Assembly (NCBI GenBank): GCA_947495425.1
Contig: CANLYR010000013.1
Coordinates: forward strand, 18,716-82,715
From: an uncultured Aquimarina sp.
GTDB taxonomy: Bacteria; Bacteroidota; Bacteroidia; Flavobacteriales; Flavobacteriaceae
Reading direction: 5' to 3'
Length of the DNA: 64,000 nucleotides
In this document: positions 9,356 to 16,805 of the stretch, piece after piece
Numbering within the stretch: the first letter of the stretch is position 1
Layout of the letters: each line of letters starts with the position of its first letter
The notes under the pieces: model-generated
Database searches by the model: none
What the model was told of the DNA's origin: nothing
Seen by the model: only the letters and a program-made list of their open reading frames with translations
Translations under genes and position numbers: made by a program

Positions 9356-10363
9356 ATGTATACTTCAAAAATATCAGGTTTGGGATATTATGTTCCTGAA
9401 AATGTGGTAACTAATGACGACCTTTCTGAAATAATGGATACTAATGATACATGGATTCAAGAGAGAACAGGGATTAAAGAAAGACGTCATATCAAGAAAG
9501 GAGATGGCAATAGCACTTCAACAATGGGTGCTAAAGCCGCTAAGATTGCTATAGAAAGAGCCAATTTGAGCTCAGACGACATAGATCTTATTATTTTTGC
9601 TACGTTAAGTCCTGATATGTACTTTCCTGGTGGGGGAGTAAGAGTACAAGAAATGATGAACATGAAAACCATACCGGCATTAGATGTTCGTAATCAGTGT
9701 AGCGGATTCGTCTATGCAATATCAGTAGCTGATCAGTTTATTAAAACAGGAATGTATAAAAATGTACTGGTTATTGGTAGTGAAAATCATAGCGGTGGCC
9801 TTGATATGACAACTCGCGGGAGAGGAGTTTCTGTTATTTTTGGAGATGGAGCTGGTGCGGCAGTACTGACCAGAAGTGATAAAGAAGGAGTAGGGGTATT
9901 ATCGACACATTTGCACAGTGAAGGAGCGCATGCAAAAGAACTATCCCTAGAAGGGCCGAGTACTGGTCATTGGGTGCCAGAAATTATTGCTGAAAATGCG
10001 CAAGAAAATATACCATATTATCCCTACATGAATGGTCAGTTTGTATTTAAAAATGCAGTAGTACGTTTCTCTGAGGTTATAAATGAAGGTTTACAGGCCA
10101 ACAACCTTACCGCTTCAGATATAGATATGCTAATACCGCACCAGGCAAATTTAAGAATCTCTCAATTTGTTCAAAAACAGTTTAAGCTATCAGATGATCA
10201 GGTGTATAATAATATTCAAAAATATGGTAACACTACTGCAGCTTCGATTCCTATTGCTTTAACAGAAGCATGGGAGACTGGCAAAATTAAAGAAGGAGAC
10301 TTGGTTGTTCTTGCTGCATTCGGTAGCGGGTTTACTTGGGGTAGCGCAATACTACGGTGGTAA
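9356..10363 (+). CDS. 3-oxoacyl-ACP synthase III (FabH-like ketosynthase)
   Basis: A 335-residue thiolase-fold condensing enzyme. The catalytic triad is complete: Cys115 in DVRNQCSGF, His262 in IPHQANLR and Asn292 in KYGNTTAAS. The glycine-rich FGDGAGAAVL segment is present. Enzymes of this type condense an acyl-CoA with malonyl-ACP to begin fatty-acid or related chains. Bacteroidota carry several paralogues, and an isolated copy like this one may act on branched or specialised acyl units rather than be the housekeeping FabH. The gene stands alone with a terminator 17 bases downstream. Confidence 0.88.
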   Translation: MYTSKISGLGYYVPENVVTNDDLSEIMDTNDTWIQERTGIKERRHIKKGDGNSTSTMGAKAAKIAIERANLSSDDIDLIIFATLSPDMYFPGGGVRVQEMMNMKTIPALDVRNQCSGFVYAISVADQFIKTGMYKNVLVIGSENHSGGLDMTTRGRGVSVIFGDGAGAAVLTRSDKEGVGVLSTHLHSEGAHAKELSLEGPSTGHWVPEIIAENAQENIPYYPYMNGQFVFKNAVVRFSEVINEGLQANNLTASDIDMLIPHQANLRISQFVQKQFKLSDDQVYNNIQKYGNTTAASIPIALTEAWETGKIKEGDLVVLAAFGSGFTWGSAILRW

Positions 10364-10380
10364 TGAAATATATAAACTGA

Positions 10381-10410
10381 AAACGCGAAGCTTCGAACTT
10401 CGCGTTTTTA
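10381..10410 (+). terminator. intrinsic terminator of the FabH-like gene
   Basis: AAACGCGAAG / CTTCGCGTTT stem with a TTTTTATATAA tail. The A-tract on the left means it could also stop minus-strand transcripts. Confidence 0.85.
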
Positions 10411-10481
10411 TATAATATAACTCGGTTATTATTTTTTAAAGGCTAATTCAAATAAATCATAACCATAACTCTATTATTATA

Positions 10482-10506
10482 AACGTTACAAATTGTAATG
10501 TGTTAC
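10482..10506 (-). promoter_or_regulatory. degenerate ECF-sigma-like promoter (GTAAC-N16-CGTT)
   Basis: On the minus strand GTAAC (10502-10506) and CGTT (10482-10485) are separated by 16 bases. This is the same spacing as the two better matches near 13.1 and 13.3 kb. No gene lies immediately downstream except the convergent FabH terminator, so a short RNA or chance are both possible. Confidence 0.25.
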
Positions 10507-10628
10507 AGGATGCATTGTTTTTTTACATTTATTTAACTTTAAAAGAGTTTTTGAATATTTGATAATAAAATTAACGAATAAGCGTATGATTTCTTATCAC
10601 ATTAACAATTTTTTTATTAAAAATTTAG

Positions 10629-13001
10629 TTAAAGTATACTTCCTCCAGATTTTTCATTATTATCTCTTCGTTTTCTTGCTATTTTTCTGTTTTTTCCACT
10701 TCCGAATCTATAGGATAGTCCTAAATAAACCGTTTGAGTCTCTCCTTGAAATTCACCATTCTGAGGAAATGGAGTGTCTCCTGAAAATCTAAAACGCATA
10801 GTATTAAATATGTCATTAAAATTAATACTTGCTGTTCCTTTTCCTGCTAAGAAATTATATCTGGCACCTGTATTTATAAAATAAAAGGGTTTGGTGTTAA
10901 ATTGTACTCCTTCCTGATCTCCTCGATAAAATCCGAATACTTGAAAAGTTAGGTTTTTGGTAGCTTTTAAGCTGTTGTTTATTCTAAAATTATAAATTAC
11001 AGCATCTACTTCTCTTGAAAGGCCTTCGACTATACCTTTCTGAGTCTGACCATACAAATCAAAACTTGTATTAAAACTCCACCATTTAGTCGGTTTATAA
11101 TTAGCCGAAACCTCTATGCCGTAAGCAGTATTGTTATCAAAATTACCAAAAGTTAATATCTGACCTTCTTCTACATCTGGATTTTCTAGTAGGACTTGGT
11201 TAATTTCATCATTAATTAGTCTATAGAAAACGCCGCCAGTTATTGATCCACCTTCAATTTTCTGAGTGTAATTTGCCTCAATAGAGTTTGTGAATTGAGG
11301 GTCTAATGCTGGATTTCCCAAAGAAACAATTCTTGGTGTGCTCCATTCTCTAATCGGATTTACCTGATTAAGCCCAGGGCGGTCTACTCTGCGACTATAA
11401 CTCAACTGATATGTGCTTTTCTCTTTGGGATTATACGTGATGTATGCAGATGGGTATGCAGTAAAAATTTCATCTTCAAATACCTTCTCTCCATTAAAAA
11501 TTGCATCTACTTGATAACGCTCCACTCTGGTGCCGACTTGATAAGACCATTTTTCGTAATTTCTTCCATACGTAGCATAAAACGAATGAATATCACGGTC
11601 ATAACTATAGATAGAGTTAGAGAACAATGTAGATTGATAGTCATTATTCGTTCTGCGTAGTCGTACTTCGTATCCTAATTCTAACTTCGTTTTCTCTGCT
11701 ATTGGATTTATGTAATCCAGATTAATCGTAGTATTTTTTCTCTCATTGTTAATCAGGTCTGCATAGTTAATAAATGAGTTGTCTCCTCCAATAAAATTGA
11801 ATCTGTCATCATTGTCACCATCAAACACATTATAGTCTACTTCTAATTCTATGTTATGGCCTTCTTTTTTGAAATCGTGTTTGTAATCAAAATTATTGGT
11901 AGAGCCCAGATTATCATTGTCACTTACAAGATTTTGGGTTAAATCATTTTGATTATTATCTAAGAAAATTATATCAGTGATGCCAGAGGTTAGACCATCA
12001 AATAAATTTTGATTAGTATATATTGAAACCGTATTATTATCATTGATGAAGTAATCAAATCCCACCTTAAAAAGGTGTGATTTATTATTATCCAGAAAAC
12101 TGAAATCAGTTCTGTAGTTTTCGTCTTCTCTAAATACAAATCCAGCATTTAGATTCTTTGTAATATTGGCGCCATAATTACCATAAAGATTTATTTTTCC
12201 TTTTCGATAATTTAGATCTATAGAATTATTAAAACGAGCATTTTTATCAAAGTTAATTCCAAGATTTAGATTACCATTAAAACCAACATTACTGTTTTTG
12301 TGTAGTACAATATTAATAATGCCACTCATACCTTCTGGGTTGTATTTTGCAGAAGGATTTGTGATTAACTCTACTTTTTTAATAGAAGTTGATGGTATTT
12401 GTCTTAATAATTGAGCGGCACTTATGTTAGTAGGTTTTCCATCAATTAGGATTCGTACATTTTGATTTCCTCTTAAGGCAATATTGCCATCCTGATCTAC
12501 ATTGACAGAAGGAATATTATTCATGATTTCTGCAGCTGTACCTCCAGTTGTCGCGAGGTCTTTCCCAACATTAATTACTTTGCGATCTATCTTTTGCTCG
12601 ATAGTTGTTCGCTCTGCAACGATGGTTACATCATCCAGCGATTCTGCTTCCTCTTCGAGCATAACTGTACCTACATTTATATCTCTACTCTTTCTAGAAA
12701 TTTCTATGGTTTGAGAATATGTAGTATACCCAATAAACTGTACTTTTAAGGTATATGTCCCATTAGGGATGTCTATGATTAGAAAATCTCCATTTTCTGT
12801 ACTAATTCCACCACTAATGATTTTATTAGTTCCATCATTAATTACAACAGAAGCATAAGGTATGGGTTGTTTTAGGGCTTTGTCAATTACTTTTCCTTTT
12901 ATAGAGCCTAAAACAGCTTCATTTTTTGGTTGTGCCATAGCAAAACAATAATAAAGAGAGAAAAAAAATAAAATTCCAATTTTTTGAATACTTGTTTTCA
13001 T
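10629..13001 (-). CDS. outer-membrane beta-barrel protein, TonB-receptor-like (OMP_b-brl_3 type)
   Basis: A 790-residue protein. A signal peptide ends at about residue 23 (CFAMAQ). A CarboxypepD_reg-like domain spans about 30-115 (IKGKVIDKALKQPIPYASVV). The plug has VNVDQDGNIALRGNQNVRIL, IDGKPTNIS and ITNPSAKYNPEGMSGIINIV at about 165-235, followed by a barrel ending in a basic tail. NPSAKYxPEG is the signature of the family. No SusD, lipoprotein or TonB partner is adjacent. An ECF-type promoter motif (13111-13135) lies about 110 bases upstream, suggesting control by an alternative sigma factor, possibly in envelope stress or surface sensing. Confidence 0.8.
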   Translation of the reverse strand: MKTSIQKIGILFFFSLYYCFAMAQPKNEAVLGSIKGKVIDKALKQPIPYASVVINDGTNKIISGGISTENGDFLIIDIPNGTYTLKVQFIGYTTYSQTIEISRKSRDINVGTVMLEEEAESLDDVTIVAERTTIEQKIDRKVINVGKDLATTGGTAAEIMNNIPSVNVDQDGNIALRGNQNVRILIDGKPTNISAAQLLRQIPSTSIKKVELITNPSAKYNPEGMSGIINIVLHKNSNVGFNGNLNLGINFDKNARFNNSIDLNYRKGKINLYGNYGANITKNLNAGFVFREDENYRTDFSFLDNNKSHLFKVGFDYFINDNNTVSIYTNQNLFDGLTSGITDIIFLDNNQNDLTQNLVSDNDNLGSTNNFDYKHDFKKEGHNIELEVDYNVFDGDNDDRFNFIGGDNSFINYADLINNERKNTTINLDYINPIAEKTKLELGYEVRLRRTNNDYQSTLFSNSIYSYDRDIHSFYATYGRNYEKWSYQVGTRVERYQVDAIFNGEKVFEDEIFTAYPSAYITYNPKEKSTYQLSYSRRVDRPGLNQVNPIREWSTPRIVSLGNPALDPQFTNSIEANYTQKIEGGSITGGVFYRLINDEINQVLLENPDVEEGQILTFGNFDNNTAYGIEVSANYKPTKWWSFNTSFDLYGQTQKGIVEGLSREVDAVIYNFRINNSLKATKNLTFQVFGFYRGDQEGVQFNTKPFYFINTGARYNFLAGKGTASINFNDIFNTMRFRFSGDTPFPQNGEFQGETQTVYLGLSYRFGSGKNRKIARKRRDNNEKSGGSIL

Positions 13002-13060
13002 TTGAATGTTTATTTGATTGTTGAATGTTATGCATTGTACTTTGTATTACATAATAGGTG

Positions 13061-13074
13061 TGCGTTATATAACA
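13061..13074. repeat. 14-bp sequence shared, inverted, with 61794-61807
   Basis: TGCGTTATATAACA here is the exact reverse complement of the sequence at 61794-61807. Both sit in non-coding DNA and contain the TTATATAA core. The significance is unknown. Confidence 0.3.
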
Positions 13075-13110
13075 TAAATAGACATGTTGATTAGGCATGT
13101 TTATGTATAC

Positions 13111-13135
13111 GACGTCTATAATTGGAATCTGTTAC
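13111..13135 (-). promoter_or_regulatory. ECF-sigma-like promoter for the barrel gene
   Basis: Minus-strand GTAAC (13131-13135), 16-base spacer, CGTC (13111-13114). The AAC-type -35 and CGTC -10 with 16-bp spacing match the general pattern of ECF sigma promoters. A start near 13104 would give a leader of about 100 bases for the gene starting at 13001. Confidence 0.55.
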
Positions 13136-13168
13136 AGGGTATTTTTATTTTAACAGTATAAAAATCAA

Positions 13169-13195
13169 AAACCGCCCCATATCCAGGGGCGGTTT
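13169..13195 (-). terminator. orphan intrinsic terminator
   Basis: A perfect 10-bp stem AAACCGCCCC / GGGGCGGTTT with a 7-base loop. Only on the minus strand is it followed by a T-rich run (TTTTTGATTTTTA). No annotated minus-strand gene ends here. Confidence 0.75.
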
Positions 13196-13296
13196 CTTAT
13201 AATAACCAAATAATAACACTAACCATCAACTATGAATAAAACTTGATTATTATTAAGTAACTAACTAACTAAATTTATGAAAAATCATATCTTTAT
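13169..13296 (-). ncRNA. candidate short minus-strand transcript between an ECF-type promoter and an orphan terminator
   Basis: A GTAAC-N16-CGTC promoter (13303-13327) and a strong intrinsic terminator (13169-13195, minus polarity) delimit about 125 bases with no gene. The segment could give a small RNA or an attenuated leader for the barrel gene at 10629-13001. It contains only a 9-codon reading frame just ahead of the terminator. This is inferred from the two end signals only. Confidence 0.35.
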
Positions 13297-13302
13297 AAGT
13301 AA

Positions 13303-13327
13303 GACGCGGAGTTTTCGTATGTGTTAC
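13303..13327 (-). promoter_or_regulatory. second ECF-sigma-like promoter
   Basis: Minus-strand GTAAC (13323-13327), 16-base spacer, CGTC (13303-13306). The motif and spacing are identical to the one at 13111-13135. It lies in the divergent spacer with the CoA-binding gene and drives toward the orphan terminator at 13169-13195. Confidence 0.5.
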
Positions 13328-13415
13328 ATGCTTCTTTAGTTTTTAACACTTAAACTTACTTTTTTAACGTTTTTATCTGTATTTAAGAACTTAAAAAGAT
13401 ATGTATATTGCAACT

Positions 13416-13778
13416 ATGAAAAGAAAAACACTTGTACTAGGTGCATCATTAAAAACAAACCGATATTCTAACATTGCCATACATAAATTAGTGGATAATA
13501 ATCACGGAGTAGTTGCTATTGGTTTGAAAAAGGGAAATGTTTCTGGTGTAGAAATTCAAACAGATACAAAGGAGCTAGTTGATATTGATACAGTAACACT
13601 GTACTTAAATCCGCTCAGACAACAACCATATTACGAATACATTGTTAGCCTTGATCCAAGAAGAGTAATTTTTAATCCCGGGACAGAGAATTCTGAATTC
13701 TATCAAATACTTAAAACTGCCAATATAGCGGTAGAGGTTGCTTGTACTTTAGTTTTACTTTCTACGGATCAATATTAA
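13416..13778 (+). CDS. CoA-binding domain protein (CoA_binding_2 family)
   Basis: A compact Rossmann-like protein of 120 residues from the preferred ATG at 13416; an in-frame ATG at 13401 would add five residues. The opening [16 protein letters not shown] is the phosphate/nucleotide-binding loop typical of the YccU-like CoA-binding family. [13 protein letters not shown] near the end matches the family's conserved C-terminal motif. The precise role is unknown. Its last 24 bases overlap the 3' end of the convergent symporter gene. Confidence 0.85.
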   Translation: MKRKTLVLGASLKTNRYSNIAIHKLVDNNHGVVAIGLKKGNVSGVEIQTDTKELVDIDTVTLYLNPLRQQPYYEYIVSLDPRRVIFNPGTENSEFYQILKTANIAVEVACTLVLLSTDQY

Positions 13779-15212
13779 TCCTAAGAAGGTAATTAACCCA
13801 TTTAAAGGGAGTAATTCATATCCTATTTGATATCCCCCAAGTGCTTCTGAAGGAATTTTAGAGATTCCTATAATTATAAGTACTGATACTAATGCCACTA
13901 ACCAAGTGTACCTGTCATGTATTTTGTACGGGGTAAAAATTCCGAAGGCAAATAAACCCAGTAGCGGACCATAAGTGTACGTTGCAACTGTTAATAAATT
14001 GCTTATTACATTATCTGTTAGTACATGCTTGAAAACAATAATAACAAGTATCAATACGATACTCATCCCAATATGCGTTTTTTTGCGAATTCCGGTTTGC
14101 TCTTCTTTTTTCTTTTTTTCAATATCCAAAAAATCGATACAAAACGATGTGGTAAGTGAGGTTAAAGCACTATCTGCACTACTATATGCAGCGGCAATTA
14201 ATCCAAGAATAAATGATATCGCCAATAAGATCCCCAATTCTCCTTGTATTGCAATTTCTGGAAACAATAAATCCGTTTTTGGTTTCCCATCCATCATTGG
14301 GATATCAATAGTAAACTGTTCTGAATAAATAAAAAGTAAGGCTCCAAGTGAAAGAAAAATAAAATTCACCACAATCAAGACTAAACTAAAGGATACCATA
14401 TTTTTCTGTGCCTCTTTGAGATTACGACAGGTGAGATTTTTTTGCATCATATCCTGATCCAAACCAGTCATGCATATGGTAATAAACATACCCCCAACAA
14501 ATGACTTTATGAAGTGGTTTTTTGCTAAAAAATTATCAAAGAAAAAGGTTTTATTGTATGCCTTTAATTCTTCAGAAGAAATAAATTCTGAAAAAGTCCA
14601 TCCGATTTCATTGTTAATGTAATAGATAGCCATTCCAACAGCCAGTAACATAAATAATGTTTGTAAAGTATCTGTCCAAACGATGGTTTTGATCCCTCCT
14701 CTAAACGTGTATATCCAAATGAGAAATATCGATAAAGTTACTGTAATCTCAAATGGAATATGCCATGCGTCAAAAATATAGTGTTGTAGAACAATAGCAA
14801 CCAAATATAATCTAAACGATGCCCCTAAAACTCTAGAGATAAAGAAGAAAAATGCTCCTGTTTTATAACTTACAATACCAAACCTTTGTTCTAAATATTG
14901 ATAGATTGAGGTGACATTTAGGCGGTAATATATAGGCATTAAAACATAGGCGATAACAAAATACCCTACCAAATACCCAAAAACAACCTGCATATAGTTA
15001 AATTGAGAAGCTTCTACCCAGCCGGGCACTGATATAAAAGTAACACCACTTAATGAAGCGCCTATCATTCCAAATGCTACTATATACCATGGGGATTGTC
15101 GATTGGCTTTAAAAAAAGCTTCGTTTCCAGAGTTTTTCCCGGTGAAATATGATATTAATAAAAGAATTCCGAAATAAGCTGCAATCAAAAGCAGAATATG
15201 AATAGGTTGCAT
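13755..15212 (-). CDS. sodium:solute symporter (SSS family)
   Basis: A 485-residue integral membrane protein with about 13 hydrophobic segments. Family features include [16 protein letters not shown] in the first third (TM1/2 region), the [12 protein letters not shown] motif at about 170-182 and [18 protein letters not shown] at about 340-357, which corresponds to the Na+-binding helix. The substrate cannot be told from sequence; sugars, amino acids, sialic acid or myo-inositol are all possible. It is a single gene with no catabolic neighbours. Confidence 0.9.
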   Translation of the reverse strand: MQPIHILLLIAAYFGILLLISYFTGKNSGNEAFFKANRQSPWYIVAFGMIGASLSGVTFISVPGWVEASQFNYMQVVFGYLVGYFVIAYVLMPIYYRLNVTSIYQYLEQRFGIVSYKTGAFFFFISRVLGASFRLYLVAIVLQHYIFDAWHIPFEITVTLSIFLIWIYTFRGGIKTIVWTDTLQTLFMLLAVGMAIYYINNEIGWTFSEFISSEELKAYNKTFFFDNFLAKNHFIKSFVGGMFITICMTGLDQDMMQKNLTCRNLKEAQKNMVSFSLVLIVVNFIFLSLGALLFIYSEQFTIDIPMMDGKPKTDLLFPEIAIQGELGILLAISFILGLIAAAYSSADSALTSLTTSFCIDFLDIEKKKKEEQTGIRKKTHIGMSIVLILVIIVFKHVLTDNVISNLLTVATYTYGPLLGLFAFGIFTPYKIHDRYTWLVALVSVLIIIGISKIPSEALGGYQIGYELLPLNGLITFLGLILIRRK

Positions 15213-15339
15213 AAAGCGTAATTAAAAAAATGAACAGCCAAAGTACAAATTTTAAATAAAGAATCTAGATAAATGAGTAATGTGCCAAATAGATAAGATG
15301 ATTCGCAAAGTGTGTCGATTATTTAGATTTGTTTTAAAG

Positions 15340-15362
15340 CCTCATCGTGGGCTTGCTCGAGG
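15340..15362. repeat. short palindromic repeat, copy 1 (CCTC...GAGG type)
   Basis: CCTCATCGTGGGCTTGC followed by TCGAGG lies immediately after the mazF stop codon. It shares GTGGGCTTGC with its flanking CCTC/CGAGG arms with the copy at 16777-16797. It resembles an interspersed REP-like element. Confidence 0.6.
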
Positions 15363-15363
15363 T

Positions 15364-15687
15364 TTATTTAAAGATTTCTAGAAGAATATCTTTTATATCT
15401 TGTATATCGGCAAGCTTAAGAGATTCAATCTTGTTTTTAATTCGACGCTTATCAATACAGCGTATCTGATCTAAGGCGACTTGGCTAGATTTGTTCTTCA
15501 CAGTAACTTTAACTCTCGATGGCCACGCTCTGATAGTTGTAGTCAATGGCGCGATGATAACCGTTTTCAGACTTACATTTAATTCATTAGGTGATAGTAT
15601 CACACAAGGTCTTGTCTTTTGTGTTTCTGCACCCACAGTTGGATCGAGATTAACCCAGTAGATCTCATATTGTTCTACCATGTCCAA
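15364..15687 (-). CDS. mazF: MazF-type mRNA interferase toxin
   Basis: A 107-residue PemK/MazF-fold endoribonuclease, the toxin of a type II module. The conserved start EIYWVNLDPTVGAETQKTRP leads to the catalytic Arg region (KTRPCVIL). The second conserved block is APLTTTIRAWPSRV, and the third has VALDQIRCIDKRRI. The gene start overlaps the mazE stop by 13 bases, the usual translational coupling. Start could be Met1 or Met3 (MVEQYEI). All key blocks are intact, so it is probably active. It lies in a gene-poor, repeat-flanked stretch consistent with acquisition as a mobile cassette. Confidence 0.92.
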   Translation of the reverse strand: MDMVEQYEIYWVNLDPTVGAETQKTRPCVILSPNELNVSLKTVIIAPLTTTIRAWPSRVKVTVKNKSSQVALDQIRCIDKRRIKNKIESLKLADIQDIKDILLEIFK

Positions 15688-15935
15688 TCATCGGTTGCTT
15701 CGTCTTCAAAAACATCAGGGAACAACATTTCATGATCACTCAGCGAATCAGCAGCTTGAAACTGCGCTAACCATCCTTTGCGTGGTTCATCAGTTATTGC
15801 AGTTATGATAATTTTTCTACCCTCAGCGTGTATACGAACTTTACCTGTGATGCCAGCAGCATCTCTCATACTGGCAGGTAAAATAATACCTTGAGAGTTT
15901 CCAATTTTTCTTATTTTAGTTTCCAAAATATACAT
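15675..15935 (-). CDS. mazE: MazE-type antitoxin (AbrB/SpoVT domain)
   Basis: An 86-residue protein with an N-terminal swapped-hairpin AbrB domain (KIRKIGNSQGIILPASMRDA, about 6-26) that binds the operon's own promoter. An acidic C-terminal tail (FPDVFEDEATDDW) would wrap around and inhibit MazF. The gene precedes and overlaps mazF, as expected for autoregulated type II modules. Confidence 0.92.
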   Translation of the reverse strand: MYILETKIRKIGNSQGIILPASMRDAAGITGKVRIHAEGRKIIITAITDEPRKGWLAQFQAADSLSDHEMLFPDVFEDEATDDWTW

Positions 15936-16109
15936 GTTTTAATCAAAGTTAAAACATTGTTATAACATTTGCAAGACTTATGTGATATTTTATATCTTGA
16001 GTTTTATGTTATTTTCTACAATATTCTATTTCTGTTTTGATATCGCATTAGCAATAATGGCTGTATTTTTCTCTTAATTTCTCACTATCTTAACTTCTAC
16101 TTAATATTT

Positions 16110-16688
16110 CTAGAGCCGAATTACAAAATGCTCCTTGGCTTGCTCTTTTCTAAAAAAAACAAAACCTAAAACAAAGGTGTCTAAAGTAACTCCTGCTGCT
16201 TGATGATTTTGAATGCTTTTCCAAACGAATAGATTGTTCTCAGATTGGTGTATGGATTTGATGAGTAGAAGGCTATCATTGTGGATTTTTGAAAACAACG
16301 ATTCTATATCGAATTTAGGTTCCATCATGTCTAAATCTAGATAAATCATGTCATAGTTAGTTTCAGTTTGAATAGAGGTGTCCACTGAAACTTGATTTTC
16401 AATCGATATTATTTCTATGACAAGATTAGAAGAGTATTCAAAAATTCCTATTTTCTTGTAGTGAAGAAAGGAGGGGAGTCGATTTAAAAGTTTAGCTGTT
16501 TTATAATTGATTTTTTTTTTGTCTTTTGATTTTTTAATTAAGGATTTTATGAGTTTATACGACGCTCTTTTTTCTTTGTTGTAAAAACACTTGGTAACCA
16601 AATCGTATACAAAAGGAGAGTGTACTCCATGTTGATTGGTTGCCTTAGAAATAAACTTTAAATACTCCTTAATTCGGAATAACATCAT
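16110..16688 (-). CDS. shortened class I methyltransferase-like protein
   Basis: A 192-residue protein. The N-terminal YLKFISKATNQHGVHSPFVYDL and the C-terminal FVLGFVFFRKEQAKEHFVIR are the conserved ends of a Flavobacteriia family annotated as class I SAM-dependent methyltransferase. Between them, the glycine-rich SAM-binding motif is not recognisable: IGIFEYSSNLVIEI stands where a GxGxG strand would be expected. An acidic strand YDMIYLDLDM remains. The protein is shorter than the usual 230-250 residues. It may be a degenerate, catalytically inactive paralogue. Its neighbours are MazEF and an ABC-F gene. Confidence 0.6.
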   Translation of the reverse strand: MMLFRIKEYLKFISKATNQHGVHSPFVYDLVTKCFYNKEKRASYKLIKSLIKKSKDKKKINYKTAKLLNRLPSFLHYKKIGIFEYSSNLVIEIISIENQVSVDTSIQTETNYDMIYLDLDMMEPKFDIESLFSKIHNDSLLLIKSIHQSENNLFVWKSIQNHQAAGVTLDTFVLGFVFFRKEQAKEHFVIRL

Positions 16689-16776
16689 CGTAATTCTTAA
16701 ACTATAACTTTTAATCCCTCATAGAGAATATAATTCTCTGGTCGCCCCCCGAAAAGAAAAATGTTTCAGAAGCATA

Positions 16777-16797
16777 CCTCGTGGGCTTGCTTCGAGG
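16777..16797. repeat. short palindromic repeat, copy 2 (CCTC...GAGG type)
   Basis: CCTCGTGGGCTTGCTTCGAGG, a 5-bp-armed palindrome in the same orientation as the copy at 15340-15362. It lies a few bases after the ABC-F stop codon. Both copies follow the end of a minus-strand gene. Confidence 0.6.
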
Positions 16798-16805
16798 TTG
16801 TTGAT

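Noticed and set aside
10559..10792. 77-codon plus-strand frame beginning in the spacer and overlapping the end of the barrel gene
   Set aside because: It overlaps the 3' end of the well-supported gene at 10629-13001 on the other strand and its sequence is low-complexity Phe/Leu/Tyr-rich; a shadow frame.
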